A stretch of DNA of 34,478 nt from DUNY01 sp964520055 (lineage in GTDB: Bacteria; Bacillota; Thermosediminibacteria; Thermosediminibacterales; Tepidanaerobacteraceae). Under the pieces are notes generated by a model, which was not told the DNA's origin, did not search any database, and was given only the letters and a program-made list of their open reading frames with translations. Position numbers and translations under genes: made by a program. Location of the stretch: positions 1-34,478 of the forward strand of contig CAZFME010000009.1 of NCBI GenBank assembly GCA_964520055.1, given 5' to 3'. How positions within the stretch are numbered: position 1 is the first letter of the stretch; each line of letters begins with the position of its first letter. Below are positions 1 through 9,462 of this stretch, piece by piece.

Positions 1-1820
1 TTAGGGATGTAGAAAAAACGGCCAGCTTGTTGGCTACTGCATTAGACATGGATCGGATAAAGTTGGAAAAGACTTTAAATGAAGCAAAAGACAAAAAAGA
101 AGGTGCCATATATATAAAGCGCAAGATAACCGATGAAGAGTCAGAGGCGGTACGGCGACTAAATTTAAGTGGGATTTATTTCACCAAGGAAAATAAAAGA
201 TTTTATCCCGAGAGGAATTTAAGTTCCCATATCTTAGGGTTTACGGGCATAGACAGCCAAGGGCTTGATGGGGTAGAATGGGTTTATGAGAAATACCTTA
301 AGGGTACCCCCGGTAGAATCGTATCGGAAAAAGATGCTTTAAGTAGAAAACTTCCATTTGGAATAGATAAGTACATACCGCCGGAAGATGGGTTGGATAT
401 GGTCCTAACTATAGATAAAATTATTCAGCATATTGCAGAGCGAGAATTGGAGAGGGCTTTAGCAGAGCATAAAGCCAAAAAAGGAACGGTTATTGTTATG
501 GATCCTAAGAGTGGGGAAATTTTGGCCTTGACTAATAAACCTGATTATGATCCGAATAATTATAATAAATTTTCCCAACAGCTCTGGCGAAATGCTGCCG
601 TATCCGATGTTTATGAACCCGGCTCTACTTTCAAAGTTGTCACTGCTTCAGCGGCTTTGGAGGAAGGGGTGGTGCGTCCGGAGGATAGGTTTTACGATCC
701 GGGGTACGCTATGGTTTCGGGAGTGAGAATAGGTTGCTGGTATCATGGAGGTCACGGCAGCCAGACCTTTGTTCAAGTAGTTGAGAACTCCTGTAATCCC
801 GGTTTCGTTGACGTGGCAATGAAGCTCGGCAAGGATAGGTTCATAAAATACATAAAGGGTTTTGGATTTGGTAAAACTACGGGGATAGACTTACCTGGAG
901 AAGCTCAGGGGATTCTAGAACCTCAAAAAATCGGTCCTGTAGAACTGGCCACTATTTCCTTTGGGCAGGGGATTTCAGTGACACCCATTCAGCTTATTTC
1001 ATCACTTGCCACCATTGCTAATGACGGCAAGCTTGTTCAGCCCCATGTGGCAAAGGCAATTATAGATAAAGACGGTAAAACCATACATGAGTTTGCATCT
1101 GGTTCTTTAAGACAGGTAATATCTTATGATACTGCTCAAGAGATGAAAAAGATATTGGAAAGTGTAGTTACCAACGGAACGGGGGGAAGAGGAAAGATAG
1201 AAGGGTATAGAGTGGCGGGCAAGACAGGAACCGCAGAAAAATATGTTCCTGGGAAATACGTGGTATCATATATGGGATTTGCTCCTGCTGATGATCCGAA
1301 ACTTGCTGTTTTGGTAATTATCGATGAGCCGTCAGGAGGCCTTATTTATGGAGGAACCATTGCAGGTCCGGTTTTTCAGAAGGTTATGGCTGATTCATTG
1401 AATTACTTGGGGATAAAACCGGAAATTGCTCCAGCTGCAGACAATGACGATATTAAGGTGCCTGATCTATGCAACCTCTTTATAGAAGACGCAAAAAAAA
1501 TACTTTTACAAAACAGTTTATCAGCCCGGGTTGAAGGGGAAGGCTATGTAGTAATAGAGCAGGTGCCATTGCCCGGGGCGGAAGTAAAAAAGAACTCAAC
1601 AGTAATACTAAAAGTGTCTGATTCTCGTACAAATAAGGATCCGGTAACAATCCCCGATTTAAAGGGCAGAACTGTCAAGGAGTCTACCGATATAATAAAT
1701 GCCATTGGCTTAAACATTGAAATAATCGGCAGTGGCTATGCCACTAAACAAAACCCGCCACCGGAAGTAGAAGTAGGATTGGGCACTACCGTAAGGGTTG
1801 AATTTTCCCAAAAGCCATGA
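1..1820 (+). CDS. spoVD: Stage V sporulation protein D / class B penicillin-binding protein (5' partial)
   Basis: This is a peptidoglycan transpeptidase that cross-links glycan strands, membrane-anchored with its catalytic domain outside the cell. The reading frame is already open at base 3, so the N-terminus (membrane anchor and start) lies before the window. Visible in order are the PBP dimerisation region (to about base 400), the transpeptidase domain with the STFK active-site motif (Ser codon 623-625), the SCN motif (789-797) and the KTGT motif (from 1221), then two PASTA repeats (about 1450-1625 and 1640-1815). C-terminal PASTA domains plus the position just before murE fit SpoVD, the cortex-specific paralogue of FtsI/PBP2B. 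The gene could instead be the vegetative ftsI, since no second copy is visible to settle it. Family assignment is firm; the SpoVD versus FtsI choice is less so. Confidence 0.9.
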   Translation, partial: RDVEKTASLLATALDMDRIKLEKTLNEAKDKKEGAIYIKRKITDEESEAVRRLNLSGIYFTKENKRFYPERNLSSHILGFTGIDSQGLDGVEWVYEKYLKGTPGRIVSEKDALSRKLPFGIDKYIPPEDGLDMVLTIDKIIQHIAERELERALAEHKAKKGTVIVMDPKSGEILALTNKPDYDPNNYNKFSQQLWRNAAVSDVYEPGSTFKVVTASAALEEGVVRPEDRFYDPGYAMVSGVRIGCWYHGGHGSQTFVQVVENSCNPGFVDVAMKLGKDRFIKYIKGFGFGKTTGIDLPGEAQGILEPQKIGPVELATISFGQGISVTPIQLISSLATIANDGKLVQPHVAKAIIDKDGKTIHEFASGSLRQVISYDTAQEMKKILESVVTNGTGGRGKIEGYRVAGKTGTAEKYVPGKYVVSYMGFAPADDPKLAVLVIIDEPSGGLIYGGTIAGPVFQKVMADSLNYLGIKPEIAPAADNDDIKVPDLCNLFIEDAKKILLQNSLSARVEGEGYVVIEQVPLPGAEVKKNSTVILKVSDSRTNKDPVTIPDLKGRTVKESTDIINAIGLNIEIIGSGYATKQNPPPEVEVGLGTTVRVEFSQKP

Positions 1821-1907
1821 TATTTGTTAAAACCATATTACATGATGACGACTTGAATAGGTTTTTATATTATAATTATGGTAAGAACAGTAAAAGAGGG
1901 ATTGTTG

Positions 1908-3374
1908 ATGAAAATAAAGGAATTGATAAGCATCATGCCAGGGATTATATCTGTTACCGGTTCCACAGAAACAGCAATTAATTCAGTTGCTGATGTTTCA
2001 AGAAAAGTAAAAGCAGGAGCACTTTTTGTGGCAATACCAGGTAGCAATTATGATGGCCATGATTTTATTCCTGATGCTCTTAAGCGCGGGGCAAATGTTG
2101 TAATTGGAGAAAAAGCTATGGACTTGGGTGATAAAACATATATAAGAGTTAAAGACAGTCGAAAGGCCCTGGCTAGGAGTGCGGCGTGGTTTTACGGATA
2201 CCCCGGCGATAAATTGAAGATAATAGGAGTTACAGGAACCAGTGGTAAAACTACTATAACCTACCTTGTACGGGCTATGCTGAAAGAAACCGGTGTTCGC
2301 TCGGGTGTGATAGGCACTGTGGGAAATGTGATAAATGACAAAAAGTTACCTGCATCTTATACTACGCCAGGCCCGTTAAGATTAAACCAACTTTTCATGC
2401 AGATTCTCGAAAAAAACTTAGATCATGTAGTGATGGAAGTATCCTCTCATGCATTGAAACTTCATCGGGTGGAAGGTCTAAAATTCGAGGTTGGGATTTT
2501 TACAAACTTGACTCAGGACCATCTGGATTTTCATAAGACCTTTGAAGATTATTTTTACTCAAAGCAAAAACTGTTTGAACAATCGAAACGAGCCGTTATA
2601 AACATTGATGATAAAAGTGGTGAAAAGTTGGTGAGTATTGTAGATATTCCGGTATGGACCTATGGTATAAATAAAAACGCCGATTTCATGGCTAAAAACA
2701 TTCGTATAACAGCAAAAGGAGTATTTTATGATTTGATTTTCGAGAACAAAAAATATCCGGTTTTTTATACTGTTCCGGGGCTGTTCAGTGTCTATAATTC
2801 CTTGGCTGCCTTGGCCACAGGTATTGTTTTGGGCTTTCCGACAGAAGGTTTAATAAATGCGCTTACAAAGGTGAAAGGGATTCCCGGTAGGTTTGAACTT
2901 ATTAAAAACAGTCAGGATATCATTGTGATAGTGGATTATGCACATAAGCCAGATGGTTTAAAAAATGTTTTATCAACAATCAAAGAATTTTGCACAGGTA
3001 GAATCATCACTGTTTTTGGATGTGGTGGTGATAGGGACAGGGGGAAAAGACCTATAATGGCAAAAATATCCTCAAAACTTTCGGATTATACAATCATAAC
3101 TTCCGATAACCCCAGGAATGAAAATCCCGAAACTATAATTAAACAAATAGAAAGCGGAATTATCGGGAATAATTATGAGAAAATAACCGACCGTCGAAAG
3201 GCTATAAAAAAGGCTATTTCCATGGCTCGAAAAGGTGACGCCGTTTTAATAGCAGGCAAAGGCCATGAAAACTACCAAATACTGGGTGATAAAACCATTC
3301 ATTTAGACGATAAAGAGGTTGCAAAAGAGTATTTGGATAAAGGAGGACCGTTAGATGAGGACATTGACCATTAA
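1908..3374 (+). CDS. murE: UDP-MurNAc-L-Ala-D-Glu:meso-diaminopimelate ligase
   Basis: Cytoplasmic ATP-dependent ligase that adds the third residue of the peptidoglycan stem peptide. The ATP-binding loop GVTGTSGKTT is at about residues 107-116. The DNPR motif at about residues 400-403 is the known signature for meso-diaminopimelate rather than lysine as substrate. An in-frame ATG at 1878 exists, but the ATG at 1908 is preferred: GAGGG lies 7 bases upstream and the protein then begins MKIKELI, as usual for the family. Length is 488 residues, normal for MurE. The stop overlaps the murF start by 20 bases, so the two are probably translationally coupled. Confidence 0.95.
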   Translation: MKIKELISIMPGIISVTGSTETAINSVADVSRKVKAGALFVAIPGSNYDGHDFIPDALKRGANVVIGEKAMDLGDKTYIRVKDSRKALARSAAWFYGYPGDKLKIIGVTGTSGKTTITYLVRAMLKETGVRSGVIGTVGNVINDKKLPASYTTPGPLRLNQLFMQILEKNLDHVVMEVSSHALKLHRVEGLKFEVGIFTNLTQDHLDFHKTFEDYFYSKQKLFEQSKRAVINIDDKSGEKLVSIVDIPVWTYGINKNADFMAKNIRITAKGVFYDLIFENKKYPVFYTVPGLFSVYNSLAALATGIVLGFPTEGLINALTKVKGIPGRFELIKNSQDIIVIVDYAHKPDGLKNVLSTIKEFCTGRIITVFGCGGDRDRGKRPIMAKISSKLSDYTIITSDNPRNENPETIIKQIESGIIGNNYEKITDRRKAIKKAISMARKGDAVLIAGKGHENYQILGDKTIHLDDKEVAKEYLDKGGPLDEDIDH

Positions 3375-4740
3375 AGAAGTTACTAAGGCTACCAAAGGGG
3401 GATCGGTAAATAGATTTGATATGTCAATAACAGGGGTTTCTACCGATTCTAGAACAACAAAAGAGGGAGATTTGTTTGTACCTTTGACGGGTCCCAATTT
3501 TGACGGTCATGATTTTATAAAGCAAGCTTTTGAAAAAGGTGCTGTGGCTACTCTATGTGACAGCAATAAAAAGATGAAAGTCGACGGTTTCCCGAGCAAA
3601 AAAATCATTTTTGTAGATAATACGCAGTCGGCTTTACTAAGTCTTGCCGCTTATTACAGGGAACTTTTCGAGATTCCATTTATTGCCATTACAGGTAGTG
3701 TAGGAAAAACCACCACCAAGGAAATGATTGCCGAGATATTAAAAACACGGTTTAATGTCATGAAGACCCCTGGAAATTTGAATAATGAAATAGGCTTGCC
3801 CCTTACTATTTTTCAGCTTGATGAGAGTTACCAGATAGGGGTAGTTGAACTTGGAATGAGTGACTTCGGAGAAATACGCCGGCTGGTAAATGTTGCAAAG
3901 CCGAAGGTCGCTGTAATCACAAATATAGGTATCACACATATAGAAAAGCTTGGAAGCAAACAAAACATCGCACGGGCAAAGATGGAAATACTTGAGCCTC
4001 TTGGAAAAAGCGAGTTGGCTGTTTTAAGCGGTGATTGTCCTGAATTGTGGGATGTAAAAAAAACCATTATTCCCAAAGCGGTGTTTTTTGGTCAAGAGAG
4101 AGGTGATATAAGAGCAAAAAACATAAAATTTAACGGTGTTAATAAATTAGAGTTTGATATATGCGGTTGTTATGGAGAAATGACCTTTAAGGTTCCATTG
4201 CCTGGAATTCACAATGTCAACAATGCTCTGGCGGCCATATCCATTGGTTTTGAAATGGGCCTTACAAAATCGGAAATCCAACAGGGATTGCTAAATATTG
4301 AATTACCTGAGATGAGACTTCAGTTTAAAAAATCCTATTTTGGAGCCGATATAATTGATGATGCATATAATGCCAGTCCCGACTCTATGAAAGCGGCTCT
4401 TGATATTTTAAGCCAAAGCGGTCTGGGTAAGAAACGGGCTGTAATATTTGGGGACATGCTGGAGTTGGGTGGATTGTCAGAAAGAGCCCATCGTGATATA
4501 GGTAAGTATGCGGCAGACAGAGTTGATGTTTTCATCGCAGTGGGTAGTTTTGCACAAAGTTTTAAGGCTGGTGCTTTGCAAAGTCATCTGGATAACCGAT
4601 GTATTCATACGTTTCCGACAGTTCAAGAAGCTGCTCAGGAAATAAAAAAAATTGTCGAAGATTGTGATATAATTTTGGTGAAAGGATCTAGAGGCATGAA
4701 GATGGAACAGATTACGCGAGTCTTAGTCGGGAGGTTGTAA
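3355..4740 (+). CDS. murF: UDP-MurNAc-tripeptide:D-Ala-D-Ala ligase
   Basis: Adds the D-Ala-D-Ala dipeptide to the UDP-MurNAc tripeptide in the cytoplasm, completing the pentapeptide precursor. The Mur-ligase ATP loop TGSVGKTTTKE is at about residues 113-123, and the DAYNASPDSM motif typical of MurF lies near residue 340. Length 461 residues is normal. The ATG follows an AAAGGAGGA ribosome-binding site and lies inside the end of murE. The next gene, mraY, starts only one base after the stop, consistent with one operon. Confidence 0.95.
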   Translation: MRTLTIKEVTKATKGGSVNRFDMSITGVSTDSRTTKEGDLFVPLTGPNFDGHDFIKQAFEKGAVATLCDSNKKMKVDGFPSKKIIFVDNTQSALLSLAAYYRELFEIPFIAITGSVGKTTTKEMIAEILKTRFNVMKTPGNLNNEIGLPLTIFQLDESYQIGVVELGMSDFGEIRRLVNVAKPKVAVITNIGITHIEKLGSKQNIARAKMEILEPLGKSELAVLSGDCPELWDVKKTIIPKAVFFGQERGDIRAKNIKFNGVNKLEFDICGCYGEMTFKVPLPGIHNVNNALAAISIGFEMGLTKSEIQQGLLNIELPEMRLQFKKSYFGADIIDDAYNASPDSMKAALDILSQSGLGKKRAVIFGDMLELGGLSERAHRDIGKYAADRVDVFIAVGSFAQSFKAGALQSHLDNRCIHTFPTVQEAAQEIKKIVEDCDIILVKGSRGMKMEQITRVLVGRL

Positions 4741-4741
4741 A

Positions 4742-5722
4742 TTGCGAATTCAGTTTTTTTATACAGCCCTAGTCTCCTTTATCATAACGATAGCTTTGGG
4801 TATATTATTAATACCTGTATTGGATAAACTCAAATTTGGGCAAACGATTAGATCCGACGGCCCCAAGCGTCATTTAAAAAAAACGGGGACTCCAACTATG
4901 GGGGGGATTATTTTTATACCTGCTATTGTTTTTACAACGCTATTTTTTTCTGGCATTTCCTCAGATATACTTATAGTGATTTTTTCGATGATTGGATTTA
5001 GCTTGTTAGGTTTTGCCGATGATTTTATAAAGATAGCCAGAAAAAGGTCTCTGGGGCTTAGGGCAAATCAAAAACTTTTATTTCAATTCATATTGTCTAT
5101 TGGTCTCACTTTATATGTATTTAGTAATTATACAAGGCCTACAGAAATTTTAGTTCCTTTTTATACTGGAAGGATTGATATTGGCGCATTTTATATTCCG
5201 CTAACCATAATATTCGTTATTATGGGTACGGTAAACAGTGTGAATCTCACTGATGGTTTAGATGGACTTGTTTCGGGAATCATAGCAATAATAAGCTTTT
5301 TTTATACAGTTTTTTTAGCGATGAATAATCATTGGACCTTAGCCATCTTTAGTGCTGCCATAACAGGCGCCTGCCTCGGGTTCTTACTGTTCAATCATTA
5401 TCCAGCCAGGGTTTTCATGGGAGATACAGGCTCCCTGGGTTTGGGTGGTGCCCTGGCGGCGATTGCTGTTTTATCCCGCAGTCACTTTTATCTTGCTATA
5501 TTCGGTATGATATTAATTATTGAAACTCTGTCGGTGATTTTACAGGTCATTTCTTTCCATATCATTGGGAAGAGAGTATTTAAGATGAGTCCAATCCATC
5601 ATCATTTCGAATTATGCGGATGGAGTGAGCACAAAGTGGTTTATATGTTTTGGTTAATTACCCTTATCATGGGATTAATAGGTTTTTTGATGTATAAGAG
5701 GGTAAGTATACCAATATCATGA
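4742..5722 (+). CDS. mraY: Phospho-MurNAc-pentapeptide transferase
   Basis: Integral membrane enzyme that transfers phospho-MurNAc-pentapeptide from UDP to undecaprenyl phosphate, forming lipid I. It is about ten hydrophobic segments over 326 residues. Conserved MraY motifs are visible: TPTMGG near residue 51, an aspartate-rich loop FADDFIK near 91, NLTDGLDGL near 168, FMGDTGSLGLGG near 225 and PIHHHFE near 282. The start is a TTG just after the murF stop, with GGGAGG about 8 bases upstream. Confidence 0.95.
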   Translation: MRIQFFYTALVSFIITIALGILLIPVLDKLKFGQTIRSDGPKRHLKKTGTPTMGGIIFIPAIVFTTLFFSGISSDILIVIFSMIGFSLLGFADDFIKIARKRSLGLRANQKLLFQFILSIGLTLYVFSNYTRPTEILVPFYTGRIDIGAFYIPLTIIFVIMGTVNSVNLTDGLDGLVSGIIAIISFFYTVFLAMNNHWTLAIFSAAITGACLGFLLFNHYPARVFMGDTGSLGLGGALAAIAVLSRSHFYLAIFGMILIIETLSVILQVISFHIIGKRVFKMSPIHHHFELCGWSEHKVVYMFWLITLIMGLIGFLMYKRVSIPIS

Positions 5723-5747
5723 GACATAAAGAAGGGGGAAATACGTT

Positions 5748-7103
5748 GTGGATCTTAAGGGGAAATATGTGCTGATATTAGGTCTTGCGCGAAGTGGTGT
5801 TGCTGCTGCTATTGAACTTATAAACCTTGGGGCAAAAGTTACCGCCAGTGATATTAAGTCCAGGAAAGAGTTAAAAGATACCGCTTTTTTGGAATCCAGT
5901 GGTGTGCGATTGGTTTATGGAGGTCACCCACTGGCACTCTTGAAAAAGTGTGACCTAATTGTATTAAGCCCGGGAGTCCCCAGTGATTTGGAAATCCTGG
6001 ATGAAGCAAGGAGAAGAGATATACCCGTTATCAGTGAATTGGAGCTGGGATCCCGGTTTGCCAAAGCTCCGATAATTGCGGTAACCGGAACCAATGGCAA
6101 AACCACAACGACAACATTAATAGGAGAAATACTGAAAAATGATGGTAAAAACATCACTATAGCGGGTAACATCGGTATACCCCTGGTTAGAGAAGTTGAG
6201 AAAGCGGAAAATAAGGATTATTTAGTAGTAGAGGTCAGTAGTTTTCAATTGGAAAATATTATGCATTTTAAGCCTAAGATAAGCGTAATATTAAATGTCA
6301 CCGAAGATCATTTAAACCATCATAAGACCTTTGAAAATTATATTGAAGCCAAAGCAAGAATTCTTGAAAACCAGACAGAGCAAGATTATGCAGTATTAAA
6401 TTATGATGATCCCGTAGTCAGATCCCTGGTTAGGGTGGTTAGGCCTAAAATCTTGTTCTTCAGTCAAAAAGAGGAACTTATTCGGGGTGTATACGTAAAA
6501 AACGGTGTAATAGTTATCAGAGAAAATGGGAAAATGTATCCCATACTTAAAGCTGAGGAATTAGGCATTAAAGGTCGTCATAACTTAGAAAATGCTATGG
6601 CGGCCGCTTGTGTCGCCTGGATTTGCCGGATTAACTTGAATAATATGGCGGAGACACTTAAGGATTTTCACGGTGTTGAGCATCGATTGGAATTTGTGGC
6701 AGATATTGCGGGAGTTAAGTTCATAAATGATTCCAAAGCTACAAATCCAGATGCGGCTCAAAAGGCCATAGAAACGTTGAAAGAGCCTATTGTGTTAATA
6801 GCCGGTGGATATGATAAAAAAAATGACTACAACGGTTTTATAAGTGCTTTTAGCGGAAAAGTTAAAAAACTTATCCTGACAGGTGATACAGCTTTAGCCA
6901 TAGAAGATGCCGCACTAAGACATGGTTTTTTAGATATCGAAAAAGCTGATTCCTTACAGGAGGCCGTAAAACTTGCCTATAATGTAGCCGTACCCGGCGA
7001 TGTAGTGTTATTATCACCTGCATGTGCCAGTTGGGATATGTTTGAAAGCTTTGAAGAGAGGGGACGGATTTTTAAAGAAACGGTATACTCTTTGAAAGAT
7101 TAA
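5748..7103 (+). CDS. murD: UDP-MurNAc-L-Ala:D-Glu ligase
   Basis: Cytoplasmic ligase adding D-glutamate as the second residue of the stem peptide. The ATP loop GTNGKTTTTT is at residues 114-123. The NDSKATNPDA motif of the C-terminal domain lies near residue 327, and the N-terminal Rossmann segment ILGLARSG starts at about residue 10. Length 451 is typical. The start is GTG with a GAAGGGGG ribosome-binding site about 9 bases upstream. It sits between mraY and spoVE as in other Firmicutes dcw clusters. Confidence 0.95.
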   Translation: MDLKGKYVLILGLARSGVAAAIELINLGAKVTASDIKSRKELKDTAFLESSGVRLVYGGHPLALLKKCDLIVLSPGVPSDLEILDEARRRDIPVISELELGSRFAKAPIIAVTGTNGKTTTTTLIGEILKNDGKNITIAGNIGIPLVREVEKAENKDYLVVEVSSFQLENIMHFKPKISVILNVTEDHLNHHKTFENYIEAKARILENQTEQDYAVLNYDDPVVRSLVRVVRPKILFFSQKEELIRGVYVKNGVIVIRENGKMYPILKAEELGIKGRHNLENAMAAACVAWICRINLNNMAETLKDFHGVEHRLEFVADIAGVKFINDSKATNPDAAQKAIETLKEPIVLIAGGYDKKNDYNGFISAFSGKVKKLILTGDTALAIEDAALRHGFLDIEKADSLQEAVKLAYNVAVPGDVVLLSPACASWDMFESFEERGRIFKETVYSLKD

Positions 7104-7116
7104 AGGAGTGATGCAT

Positions 7117-8214
7117 GTGTCCCAGAGGCCACCGGATTTTGCCATACTATTTACAGTTTTAATCCTTATATGTTTTGGAATGATCATGGTGTTTAGCTCC
7201 AGTAGTGTAAGGGCATATTATTATTTTAACGACAGTTTTTATTTTATAAAGCGTCAGCTGATTTGGTCGATTCTAGGATTTATTGCGATGGTATTTTTCA
7301 TGAATTATGACTATTGGAAGATAAAAAAACATGAAAAATTGATCGTATTTATTATGTTTTTATTACTGGTATTAGTTCTCATCCCGGGAATTGGTAAAAA
7401 AGTTAATGAAGCACGACGTTGGATTGGTGTAGGAGCTTTAACAGTGCAGCCTTCTGAAATTGCAAAACTGGGTATGATTGTATATCTTTCTTGTGGATTG
7501 GAAAGAAAAGGAAACAAAGTGCGTTCCTTTTTTATGGGAGTTTTTCCTTTCTTAATAGTTATGGGTGTTATATGTGGTTTGATTTTAAAAGAACCTCACC
7601 TAAGCGCTACGGTGCTCATAGGAATGACAACTCTCATAATGTTGTTTGTAGGTGGAGCCAATATGATTCACATGGTTGGAATGGGAATGGCGGGATTTGC
7701 TTTAGCACTTGCGCTTACTGTTAATAATCCTTATAGACTCCAAAGACTCCTTTCATTTTTAGATCCTTGGAAGAATCCAAGCAAGGAGGGATATCATATT
7801 ATCCAGTCCCTATATGCATTGGGTTCCGGCGGTCTAATCGGCGTGGGCCTTGGGCAGAGTAGGCAAAAGTTTTTTTATCTTCCTGAACCACAAACGGATT
7901 TTATATTTTCTGTAATAGGTGAAGAACTTGGGTTTTTAGGAGCAGCCTTTGTAATATTGATGTTTATGTTTTTTATCTGGAGAGGTTACAGAACCGCCAT
8001 GGCAGCTCCAGATATATATGGAAAACTCATGGCTACGGGCATAACCACTATTATTGCCTTACAATTTTTAATAAATATTGCTGTTGTAACGGCTTCAGTG
8101 CCAGTAACTGGGATGCCGCTGCCCTTTATAAGCTATGGAGGCTCTTCACTTACAATTACAATGTCCGAGATAGGTATTTTGTTAAATATTTCCAGGTATA
8201 CGGAGGTTAAATGA
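7117..8214 (+). CDS. spoVE: SEDS-family glycosyltransferase SpoVE/FtsW
   Basis: Polytopic membrane protein of the SEDS family that polymerises lipid II, working with a class B PBP such as SpoVD. About ten transmembrane segments are seen, with the SEDS motifs QPSEIAK (about residue 114) and TGMPLPFISYGGSS near the C-terminus. Of three possible in-frame starts (GTG 7108, ATG 7111, GTG 7117), the GTG at 7117 is preferred because AAGGAG lies 8 bases upstream; the other two overlap or abut that ribosome-binding site. This gives 365 residues. SpoVE is chosen over FtsW from its partnership with spoVD and its place between murD and murG, which cannot exclude the vegetative role. Confidence 0.88.
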   Translation: MSQRPPDFAILFTVLILICFGMIMVFSSSSVRAYYYFNDSFYFIKRQLIWSILGFIAMVFFMNYDYWKIKKHEKLIVFIMFLLLVLVLIPGIGKKVNEARRWIGVGALTVQPSEIAKLGMIVYLSCGLERKGNKVRSFFMGVFPFLIVMGVICGLILKEPHLSATVLIGMTTLIMLFVGGANMIHMVGMGMAGFALALALTVNNPYRLQRLLSFLDPWKNPSKEGYHIIQSLYALGSGGLIGVGLGQSRQKFFYLPEPQTDFIFSVIGEELGFLGAAFVILMFMFFIWRGYRTAMAAPDIYGKLMATGITTIIALQFLINIAVVTASVPVTGMPLPFISYGGSSLTITMSEIGILLNISRYTEVK

Positions 8215-8215
8215 A

Positions 8216-9331
8216 ATGCCCCCAAAAAAAATAATTCTGGCAGGCGGTGGTACCGGTGGGCATATTTATCCAGCCATTGCTATTGCAGCAGGATTGAAGG
8301 AGAAATTACCGGATTCGAATATTCTTTTTGTAGGGACAGACAGAGGTCTTGAAAAGGAATTAGTGAAAAATGCCGGGTTTCCTTTGAAAACTATCAGAGT
8401 AAAAGGTTTTCGGAGGAAACTATCTTTTGATACCTTTGTATCTCTAAAGGAGTTGGCCTATGGTGCCATTGATTCAATTAATATAATAAAAAAAGAAAAA
8501 CCGGATATAGTTATTGGGACGGGAGGTTATGTGGCAGGGCCAGTTGTATTTTTTGCCTCACTCATGGGAGTTCATTCTGTTATACATGAACAAAATGTTG
8601 CTCCAGGTGTCACAAACAGAATTTTATCCCATTTTGCGGACAGGATTGCTATCAGTTTTCCCGATTCAAAGAAATATTTTCCAAAAGGCAGGACGGTTCT
8701 TACCGGAAACCCGGTGAGAAAAGAAATCACACGAGGTGACCGCCTTCGGGCATTAAAGAAATTTGGATTTTCGCCAAATATTCCTGTGGTTTTATGTTTT
8801 GGCGGAAGTCAGGGTGCGGCACGCATCAATGATGCCATGTTCTATGTCATTGATGCTATTAAAGATACAAAAAGATTTCAGTTAATACATATTACAGGGA
8901 AAAATCAATATGAAAAGATAAAAAGATTATTGGTAAATAAAGGAATATATCCGGATAGGTCAGGACATATTATTGTAAGACCATATATATATGAGATGCA
9001 AGATGCCTATGCCGCCGCCGATTTAGTTATTTCCAGGGCAGGAGCTCTTAGCATATCAGAGCTAAATATATGCGGTAAACCGGCAATTTTGATTCCACTT
9101 CCTACAGCTACTAACCATCACCAGGATATTAATGCAAATTTCATGGAAGAAAACGGTGCTGCTATAATCGTATCTGAAGAAAAGTTGTCAGGAGAAAAAC
9201 TTCTTGAAACCATTGAAAACATAATTTTCAATGATGATTGCTTGCATAGGATGTCCATGGCCAGTAGGAACTTAGCAAGAGAAGATGCACTTGAAAAAAT
9301 ATTAGCTGAGATACAAAAATTGGTAAAGTAA
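8216..9331 (+). CDS. murG: Undecaprenyl-PP-MurNAc-pentapeptide GlcNAc transferase
   Basis: GT28-family glycosyltransferase at the inner face of the membrane that adds GlcNAc to lipid I to give lipid II. Motifs seen are GGTGGHIYPA near residue 11, HEQN near 125, and GGSQGAARIN near 197 for UDP-sugar binding; length is 371 residues. The ATG at 8216 has GGAGG about 9 bases upstream, overlapping the 3' end of spoVE by sequence context but starting one base after its stop. No terminator was found after the gene. Confidence 0.95.
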   Translation: MPPKKIILAGGGTGGHIYPAIAIAAGLKEKLPDSNILFVGTDRGLEKELVKNAGFPLKTIRVKGFRRKLSFDTFVSLKELAYGAIDSINIIKKEKPDIVIGTGGYVAGPVVFFASLMGVHSVIHEQNVAPGVTNRILSHFADRIAISFPDSKKYFPKGRTVLTGNPVRKEITRGDRLRALKKFGFSPNIPVVLCFGGSQGAARINDAMFYVIDAIKDTKRFQLIHITGKNQYEKIKRLLVNKGIYPDRSGHIIVRPYIYEMQDAYAAADLVISRAGALSISELNICGKPAILIPLPTATNHHQDINANFMEENGAAIIVSEEKLSGEKLLETIENIIFNDDCLHRMSMASRNLAREDALEKILAEIQKLVK

Positions 9332-9462
9332 GTGGAATGTTTACTTAAGTTATACAGTATGTTAATATGAATTTGTACAAGCGATATAGTAGTAACACCT
9401 TCGTTTTTTTTGCATAATATATATATATAACATTGTCTGGTCTCATGGAAGGAGCGAATATT
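9332..9462 (+). other. murG-murC intergenic gap
   Basis: This 131-base spacer is the largest untranslated gap in the first part of the cell-wall cluster. It is AT-rich and contains a run of alternating TA at about 9416-9429. I found no convincing -35/-10 pair and no terminator hairpin. It may still hold a promoter for murC, since an AT-rich stretch with TATAAC lies about 35 bases before the start, but the matching -35 is missing. Confidence 0.4.

Noticed and set aside
1840..1875. ATGATGACGAC near 1843 as another copy of the repeat arm
   Set aside because: Only about 8 bases resemble the arm, with no match in the flanks; likely chance.
7491..7724. 77-codon plus-strand frame inside spoVE
   Set aside because: Out-of-frame reading of a conserved membrane protein gene, without a ribosome-binding site or family features.
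9415..9430. TA-rich run as a promoter or repeat element before murC
   Set aside because: Simple AT alternation with no correctly spaced -35; kept only as a note on the gap.
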